Origin: WHSV01 sp050693935
GTDB taxonomy: Bacteria > Actinomycetota > CADDZG01 > WHSQ01
NCBI GenBank assembly: GCA_050693935.1
Contig: JBOGWU010000229.1
Location: forward strand, 1 to 8,864
Direction of reading: 5' to 3'
Length of the DNA stretch: 8,864 nt
Shown piece by piece: positions 4,683-8,864 of the stretch. The notes under the pieces are model-generated. The model was not told the DNA's origin. It did no database searches and saw only the letters and a list, made by a program, of their open reading frames with translations. Both the position numbers and the translations under genes were made by a program. Positions within the stretch are counted from its first letter, which is position 1; each line of letters starts with the position of its first letter.

Positions 4683-6347
4683 CTAACCGAGCATGTACCG
4701 GCGGCTCAGCGGCACCTCGGATACGGGATCCGCGGCGAGGACGCTCCCATCAAGCGTCACGACACCGTCATTGGGATCAACGTGCACGGGGAGAACCGCG
4801 GTGTTGTGCACCAGCGATCGACGGAGGGCCGTACGAGTACCGTCGACGGCCACGAACCGCCGATGGCTCCCCAAGCGTTCCCGGATCCCCGCTTCGAGGG
4901 CGGCCCTGGAGACGAATGTCGTCGAAAGGGCAGACGCGGCCTTACCCAATGCTCCCCAATGGGGGCCGTACCGACGGGGCTCCGCCGACTCGACTGTCGC
5001 GTTCCCTTCGCCGATCGCGCCCCACGCGAAGTGCCCGGCCTTGAGAATCAACTCGGGCTTCACCCCGAAGAGAGTGGGGCGCCACAGGACAATGTCTGCG
5101 AGGCGACCGGGCGCGAGCGATCCCACCTCGCGTTCGACCCCGTGGGTGCGCGCCGGTTCAATCGTGTACTTCGCGAGATACCGCAGGACACGATCGTTGT
5201 CATCGTCGGTACGCTCCCCCGCCCACATCTTCATTACGTGCGCGAGCTGCCAGGTACGGCGGATCGTTTCACCGATTCGGCCCATTCCTTGTGAGTCGCT
5301 GTTCACGATCGAGATCGCTCCGAGGTCGTGCAACGGACCCTCGGCCGCCATCGTGGCAGGGTGGATCCGCTCCAGCGCCGCCTCGACATCCTCGGGCGTG
5401 TCGGCCGAACCGCCGTGGACCGCGAGGATCATTTCCAGATGCTCTGCGGCCGTCGCCCGTCCGAAGGGTAGCGTCGGGGTCGTTGATGAGCACACCACGT
5501 TGGGCTCTCGCACGAGGCCGATCACGTCCGGCACGTGACCTCCCCCAGCTCCCTCCACGTGGTAGGCGTGCACAACTCGCCCGGCGATCGCCTCGATCGT
5601 GTCCTCGAGCTCGCCGGACTCGTTCAGCCCGTCTGAGTGGAGGCACACGGCGACATCGTGGGCGTCAGCCTGGCGAAGCGCGGCGTCGATTATCTCGGGG
5701 TAGGCCCCCCAGTCCTCATGGATCTTGAGGCCGCACGCGCCGGCCTCGATCACGTCTTCCACCTGTCCGGGAACGTCAGTCCGAGCGCTGCACTGGAGCC
5801 CGAGGTTCAGCGGGAGCTCCTCGAAAGCCCGGTAGGTCTTGTCCATGGTGTATTCAGGCTCCTCGAACCCGGCAGTGATGAGGGTGGTGACTCCGCCAGC
5901 GAGCGCCACGGGCACGAGCCGTGGGGTGATGAGGTGCACGTGACTGTCGATGGCCCCAGCCGTGGCGATGAGCCCGTAAGCATTCATCGGCCACGTGTTG
6001 GGCCCGACGACCAGCTCGACGCCGTCGGTGATGTCGGGGTTCCCGGCCCGGCCGATTCCGGCGATCCGCCCGTCTTTGATACCGACGTTCGTCTTCAGCA
6101 CGCCTAGAAGCGGGTCAATGACTAGGACGCCGGCAATCAACATGTCGAGCTCGCTTTCGGAGGTCGCCCGATCGAACTGCGCCATTCGCGAGCGGAAGTT
6201 CTTCGCGTACCCCCAAATCGGCTCGTCTCCAAAGCCTACGTGGTCGTCCTCGACCCGAACCCAGAGGTCGGTGTCGCCCAGGCGAACGCGATCGCCCGTG
6301 CTGGGGCCGTAGCGCCGCGCGTATTCCTCGCGTGAAATCTCAACCAT
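4683..6347 (-). CDS. ureC: Divergent urease alpha subunit (UreC-like), active-site flap altered
   Basis: This 554-residue protein (usual length about 567-573) is the catalytic nickel subunit of a urease or urease-like amidohydrolase. All metal-ligand positions are present: H136 and H138 (DSHVH), carbamylated K208 (GLKIHEDWGA), H237 (LHSD), H263 (before VEGAGGGH) and D351 (NSDSQGMGR). The catalytic flap histidine (H311), H210 and R327 are also present. Two features are abnormal. The segment after GGVTT, normally GGGTGPA...GT.ATTCTPG and part of the urea pocket, is replaced by a shorter unrelated stretch (TAGFEEPEYTMDKTY, 158-172). The flap cysteine before H311 is valine (V310). The C terminus (RRYMLG) matches the usual RYFLF-type end, so the protein is not truncated. 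The ATG at 6347 overlaps the ureB stop by 8 bases. It is probably a urease-fold enzyme with a changed substrate pocket; true urease activity is uncertain. Confidence 0.92.
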   Translation of the reverse strand: MVEISREEYARRYGPSTGDRVRLGDTDLWVRVEDDHVGFGDEPIWGYAKNFRSRMAQFDRATSESELDMLIAGVLVIDPLLGVLKTNVGIKDGRIAGIGRAGNPDITDGVELVVGPNTWPMNAYGLIATAGAIDSHVHLITPRLVPVALAGGVTTLITAGFEEPEYTMDKTYRAFEELPLNLGLQCSARTDVPGQVEDVIEAGACGLKIHEDWGAYPEIIDAALRQADAHDVAVCLHSDGLNESGELEDTIEAIAGRVVHAYHVEGAGGGHVPDVIGLVREPNVVCSSTTPTLPFGRATAAEHLEMILAVHGGSADTPEDVEAALERIHPATMAAEGPLHDLGAISIVNSDSQGMGRIGETIRRTWQLAHVMKMWAGERTDDDNDRVLRYLAKYTIEPARTHGVEREVGSLAPGRLADIVLWRPTLFGVKPELILKAGHFAWGAIGEGNATVESAEPRRYGPHWGALGKAASALSTTFVSRAALEAGIRERLGSHRRFVAVDGTRTALRRSLVHNTAVLPVHVDPNDGVVTLDGSVLAADPVSEVPLSRRYMLG

Positions 6348-6600
6348 CGATGCCTTCCCTGCCCCCGTAGCGCACGAGCACCACGTCCGTTGCCTCGCCC
6401 GGAGCGAACAGCACCGAGGCGCCAGCCGGGATGTCGAGCCGAAATCCCTGCGCCGCCTTGCGGTCGAACGCCAGGCGAGTATTGGTCCGCCAGAACGGGT
6501 AGTGCGAGGAGACCCGCACCACCCGGCTCGATGTATTCCTGACCGCGAGCCGGATCCTCTCTTTCCCGGGAGCGAGTTCGATCGGCTCCTTCACCCCCAC
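6340..6600 (-). CDS. ureB: Urease beta subunit, short and divergent
   Basis: This 86-residue protein is the small structural subunit that packs against UreC. Recognisable landmarks are the SHYPFW strand (canonical SHYHF), LAFDRKAAQGFRLDIPAGA and FAPGE. It differs from typical beta subunits of about 100 residues in two ways. The second histidine of SHYHF is proline. The protein ends at GGREGIDG, without the conserved FGFRGEVMG-type tail. The GTG start at 6600 overlaps the end of ureA by 10 bases (GTGGGGGTGA); a second GTG at 6594 is possible. Its stop lies inside the ureC start region, so translation of the two is almost certainly coupled. The missing tail probably goes with the altered UreC surface, but that is inference. 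Confidence 0.88.
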   Translation of the reverse strand: MGVKEPIELAPGKERIRLAVRNTSSRVVRVSSHYPFWRTNTRLAFDRKAAQGFRLDIPAGASVLFAPGEATDVVLVRYGGREGIDG

Positions 6601-6893
6601 GGCCTCCGCAGGACGACGAGCCTGCTCCCTTCGTCGAGGAGCACCTCGAGCCGGATCTCGTCAACGACATCGGCCACCCCTGCAATGAGCTGGTCGGCTT
6701 GAAGGGCTCGTCGGCCGGTCTCGACGACGTCGTCGAAGGAGGCGCCGGCGCGAGCCGCCATGTGCATCTCGTCGCACATCAGGGCCGTTGCCTCCGGTGC
6801 GTTCAGCTTGAGTCCCCGGGCGAGCGTGCGGCGCGCCAGCTCCGCGGCGGCGAAGATGCGCAGCCGGTCGTCCTCGGTCGGGCTCAGGTACAT
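6591..6893 (-). CDS. ureA: Urease gamma subunit
   Basis: This 100-residue protein has the normal size and sequence pattern of UreA: MYLSPTEDDRLRIF at the start, LARRTLARGLKLN..EA.ALMCDEM in the middle and a basic C terminus. It forms part of the urease heterotrimer with UreB and UreC and has no catalytic residues of its own. The ATG at 6893 follows the aguA stop codon with no intervening base (TAGATG), so the two genes are probably translationally coupled. It is the most conserved of the three urease subunits here. In some relatives gamma and beta are fused; here they are separate but overlapping. Confidence 0.93.
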   Translation of the reverse strand: MYLSPTEDDRLRIFAAAELARRTLARGLKLNAPEATALMCDEMHMAARAGASFDDVVETGRRALQADQLIAGVADVVDEIRLEVLLDEGSRLVVLRRPWG

Positions 6894-7925
6894 CTACGCG
6901 GGCACCGGCACGCCGATGGGCTGTGGTTGGGTAATGCAATGAAGCCCACCGCCTCCAAAGCAGAGGCAATTGCCCGGTACCGGCACCATCTCGCGGTCGG
7001 GGAAGAGCTTCGCGATCTGCTCAAGAGCCTGCTCATCCTCTGGCCGGTTCGCAATCGGGACGACCACTCCGCCGTTCGGCAGGTAGAAGTTGAGGTAAGG
7101 AACAACACCCGGTGGACGCGTGTGGAACGGGATTACCTCGAAACGGCGTCCCCTCGCGTCCCGGGCACGCCGCAGTCGATCCAAGTTGTCGCGCCCTCGC
7201 TCGTGGTCTGGGTCCTCCTGATCCTCTGGCATCAGGAGCGCGACTGCCGCCGGTGCAACGTACGGCGCGATGCCATCGATGTGGCCATCGGTATCCCGGT
7301 CGGTGGAGTGGCCGAGCCCGAGCCAGACGATCATTTCGACGCCCAGGTAGTCGCGGAGCCCCTGCTCGATCTGTTCTCGCCGCATCGTGGGGTTGCGGTT
7401 CGGGTTTAGCAGGCATTGCTCGGTTGTGATGAGCGTTCCCTCGCCGTCCACGAAGAACGACCCGCCCTCGAGCACGAACGGCGCCTCATAGCGGCGCATC
7501 CCCAAATGGGCAGCGACGTGACGCGGTACCTCGGCATCCTTGCCGAAGGGGTGAAACTTCTCTCCCCACGAGTTGAATCGGAAATGGACCAGCGCCACGC
7601 GGCCCGATCTATCTCGCACGAAGATCGGGCCGTTGTCGCGCATCCAGGAATCGTCGATTGGAAGAGGAAGGATCTCTATGCCCTCGCCGTTGTACCGACG
7701 CGCCTCGGCCTCCTGATCCGGGTCGCAGACCATCACGGTCGGCTCGAAGGCGGCGACTGCGTTCGCCACCGCGGCGTAGTCGCGCATGGCCTCCTCGAAT
7801 CGGTCGGCCCAGAAGTGTCGGCGCGTCACGGTCGGCCATTCCATCAGACAGGCTTCGTGGGTCTCCCACTCAGCCGGCATCGAGAATCCATCTTCGCTCG
7901 GTGTGGGGCTCTGATTTCTCATCAT
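6894..7925 (-). CDS. aguA: Agmatine deiminase (AguA/PAD_porph family)
   Basis: The 343-residue product belongs to the guanidine-modifying enzyme superfamily, whose agmatine deiminases hydrolyse agmatine to N-carbamoylputrescine and ammonia. Signature segments are all present: MPAEWETHEACLMEWP (16-31), DDSWMRDNGPIF (91-102, D97 as substrate acid), LEGGSFFVDGEGT (152-164), DTDGHIDGIA (211-220, catalytic H215) and the C-terminal nucleophile C330 in GGGGLHCITQ. I chose the ATG at 7925 because GGAAG lies 8 bases upstream and conserved sequence starts soon after; a longer TTG start at 7961 is possible. It is the first gene of the operon and runs directly into ureA. A distant specificity, such as another guanidino compound, cannot be excluded. 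No N-carbamoylputrescine amidase gene is seen. Confidence 0.93.
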   Translation of the reverse strand: MMRNQSPTPSEDGFSMPAEWETHEACLMEWPTVTRRHFWADRFEEAMRDYAAVANAVAAFEPTVMVCDPDQEAEARRYNGEGIEILPLPIDDSWMRDNGPIFVRDRSGRVALVHFRFNSWGEKFHPFGKDAEVPRHVAAHLGMRRYEAPFVLEGGSFFVDGEGTLITTEQCLLNPNRNPTMRREQIEQGLRDYLGVEMIVWLGLGHSTDRDTDGHIDGIAPYVAPAAVALLMPEDQEDPDHERGRDNLDRLRRARDARGRRFEVIPFHTRPPGVVPYLNFYLPNGGVVVPIANRPEDEQALEQIAKLFPDREMVPVPGNCLCFGGGGLHCITQPQPIGVPVPA

Positions 7926-8020
7926 CGCCAAGTCTTCCACCCTGATGTGCAACAGGACCAAGAATCAACCACTTTCAGGGCAAGCGATCAATTGCGGCCC
8001 AGGTCGAGGTCTACTAAGGA
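7926..8020 (-). promoter_or_regulatory. Presumed promoter region of the aguA-ureABC operon
   Basis: These 95 bases separate the DUF1801 stop from aguA and must hold any operon-specific promoter. On the minus strand a TTGATT occurs near 7970, but no good -10 box follows at normal spacing, and I see no strong operator or riboswitch fold. Read-through from the genes to the right is possible. Confidence 0.3.
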
Positions 8021-8392
8021 CTAGCCCTTGCGGGTCTCCTCTTTCAATCGCGCCCGCAGGATCTTGTTGACGAGCGATGCCGGCAGCGGGTTGTCCTGGC
8101 TGAAGTGAATCGTTGCCCCCGAGAGCTTGTGGGTGGCCTTGATCTGGTCCCGCATGGCGGTCGCCAGATCCGGGCTCATCGTGAAGAACGACAAGTGCTT
8201 CTCTTGGGCGACGAAGCCGACCAGATCCCGCTCCAGCGCAAAGATTACCGACGTCTAGGAGATTCGCTCCTGGACGTCCGGCACGGTGTTCTTGATCAAC
8301 TCCCGCAGGTCCTCGAGTGCACTTCGATCGGCCTCGGGCAGTCCAGCGAGATACGCCTCGACCGCCCCGGGATCATTTTTGCTCGTGGGCAC
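8021..8392 (-). pseudogene. DUF1801 (YdhG-like) gene interrupted by an in-frame TAG
   Basis: Reading from the GTG at 8392, with a strong GGGAGG ribosome binding site 6 bases upstream, gives 45 residues (VPTSKNDPGAVEAYLAGLP...VQERIS). An amber TAG follows at 8257-8255, then 77 more residues in the same frame (TSVIFALERDLVGF...LKEETRKG) to a TAG at 8021. Both halves match the DUF1801 pattern: the PEADR helix, ERIS followed by a short strand, then LVGFVAQEKHLSFFTM, and a C-terminal helix LVNKILRARLKEE. Functional relatives usually have a tyrosine or similar codon at the stop (ERISY). Codon use is normal on both sides and there is no frameshift. The gene therefore looks recently inactivated by one base change, or the stop is a sequencing error. 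The molecular role of DUF1801 proteins is poorly defined. Confidence 0.8.
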
Positions 8393-8426
8393 CGGCTACC
8401 TCCCGAGAAACTTCGTCTCCGCGTTC

Positions 8427-8451
8427 AGCGTCGGGAAGCGACGCTAGTCGC
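8427..8451 (-). terminator. Overlapping alternative hairpins after the ABM-like gene
   Basis: AGCGTCG (8427-8433) pairs perfectly with CGACGCT (8439-8445) around a 5-base loop. An alternative stem, GCGAC (8438-8442) with GTCGC (8447-8451), uses the same bases, so the two are mutually exclusive. It lies about 40 bases beyond the stop of the upstream gene. No T-run follows, so termination is only a possibility. Confidence 0.35.
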
Positions 8452-8485
8452 GGACACTAGGGCTCGCTAATCAGGACTGCGACGT

Positions 8486-8785
8486 TTACCAGCTCTGCGC
8501 CGCAAGCTCATAGGACTCGGTGCCGATGACCTGGCCGCTCATCGCCTCCGCCACTACGGTTCGCATGGGCTTGACCGCCTCGACACTTCCTTCGAGCGCA
8601 GCCTCGCTCTCATAGAAGGCCACGGCCACGAGCTTTCCTGCCGACCTATCAACCAAGAAGTTGACCGCCATGAAACCGTCCAGCTCCTTGAGCGCGGGCA
8701 TGATCTTTTCGTTGATGATCTTGATCGCGTCGTCGATCTTTCCCGGGTCACCTTCGACCGTGCTGATTCTTGCCTGCATGGCCAT
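8486..8785 (-). CDS. Small ABM-like (dimeric alpha-beta barrel) protein
   Basis: The 99-residue product has the layout of the antibiotic-biosynthesis-monooxygenase-like fold. A first strand (MQARISTVEG) is followed by a helix (KIDDAIKIINEKIMPALKEL), then two strands (GFMAVNFLVDRSAGKLVAVAFYES), a helix (EAALEGSVEAVKPMRTVVAEAM) and a last strand before the C terminus. Such proteins form dimers, and many are of unknown function; some are monooxygenases or ligand-binding. There is no heme or catalytic signature that would choose between them. The ATG at 8785 is preferred because AGAGAGGA lies just upstream; an alternative ATG is at 8779. The gene is on the same strand as, and 93 bases upstream of, the broken DUF1801 gene, so they may share a transcript. 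Confidence 0.8.
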   Translation of the reverse strand: MAMQARISTVEGDPGKIDDAIKIINEKIMPALKELDGFMAVNFLVDRSAGKLVAVAFYESEAALEGSVEAVKPMRTVVAEAMSGQVIGTESYELAAQSW

Positions 8786-8822
8786 AGCCAGTCCTCTCTT
8801 CTAGGGGCCGAACCCAATCTAG

Positions 8823-8838
8823 TACGGCCTAATACGGC
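8823..8838. repeat. Short direct repeat upstream of the ABM-like gene
   Basis: TACGGC occurs at 8823-8828 and 8833-8838, one helical turn apart, about 40-55 bases upstream of the ABM-like start codon. Spacing of one turn is what a dimeric regulator bound to direct repeats would need, but six bases is short and chance is possible. Confidence 0.2.
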
Positions 8839-8864
8839 TTCTCTAGCCCCATGAGCATGCAAAG

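Noticed and set aside
4693..5538. 281-codon plus-strand frame opposite ureC
   Set aside because: It is a shadow of a highly conserved gene; the translation is low-complexity and has no recognisable family.
8255..8257. TAG read as pyrrolysine or another recoded codon
   Set aside because: The DUF1801 family has no known recoded residue, other genes here use TAG as a normal stop, and no recoding machinery is visible.

Overview
The window is GC-rich and reads as a chromosomal segment from a high-GC bacterium, most likely an actinomycetote (inference from strong G/C preference at codon third positions, an actinobacterial-looking IS110 transposase, and an agmatine deiminase-urease gene set). No species can be named. 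Apart from a tRNA and one small gene fragment at the left end, every gene lies on the minus strand.

Layout from left to right. (1) 55-126: a complete tRNA-Arg(CCG), followed by what looks like the C-terminal half of an NTF2/SnoaL-like protein. (2) 506-924: no credible gene, but a run of short inverted repeats. (3) 925-2385: an orphan soluble sensor histidine kinase with two closely similar PAS domains. Two tiny overlapping reading frames precede it, and the second shares one base with the kinase GTG start. (4) About 2934 to 4200: an intact IS110-family (DEDD) element. Its leader is full of stems and carries sequences that match the element's right-hand junction in the way a bridge RNA's guides would. 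(5) 4200-4682: a gap with at most gene debris. (6) 4683-7925: a tightly coupled operon read right to left, agmatine deiminase (aguA), then urease gamma (ureA), beta (ureB) and alpha (ureC). Junctions are 0 bp (aguA/ureA), a 10-bp overlap (ureA/ureB) and an 8-bp overlap (ureB/ureC). (7) 8021-8392: a DUF1801 gene broken by one in-frame TAG. (8) 8486-8785: a small ABM-like (dimeric alpha-beta barrel) protein.

The most interesting system is the aguA-ureABC operon. Agmatine deiminase releases N-carbamoylputrescine and ammonia, not urea, so pairing it with a urease is not an obvious pathway. The UreC keeps all nickel-ligand positions (H136, H138, K208, H237, H263, D351) and the flap histidine (H311). 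It has lost the near-universal GTGPA/ATTCTPG segment, and the flap cysteine is a valine (V310). UreB is also short, and no nickel-delivery genes lie beside it. One hypothesis is a urease-fold enzyme acting on a ureido compound such as N-carbamoylputrescine; another is that the deiminase acts on a guanidine that does yield urea. The second system worth attention is the putative IS110 bridge RNA, whose two guide matches meet on a GG dinucleotide at the right end of the element.
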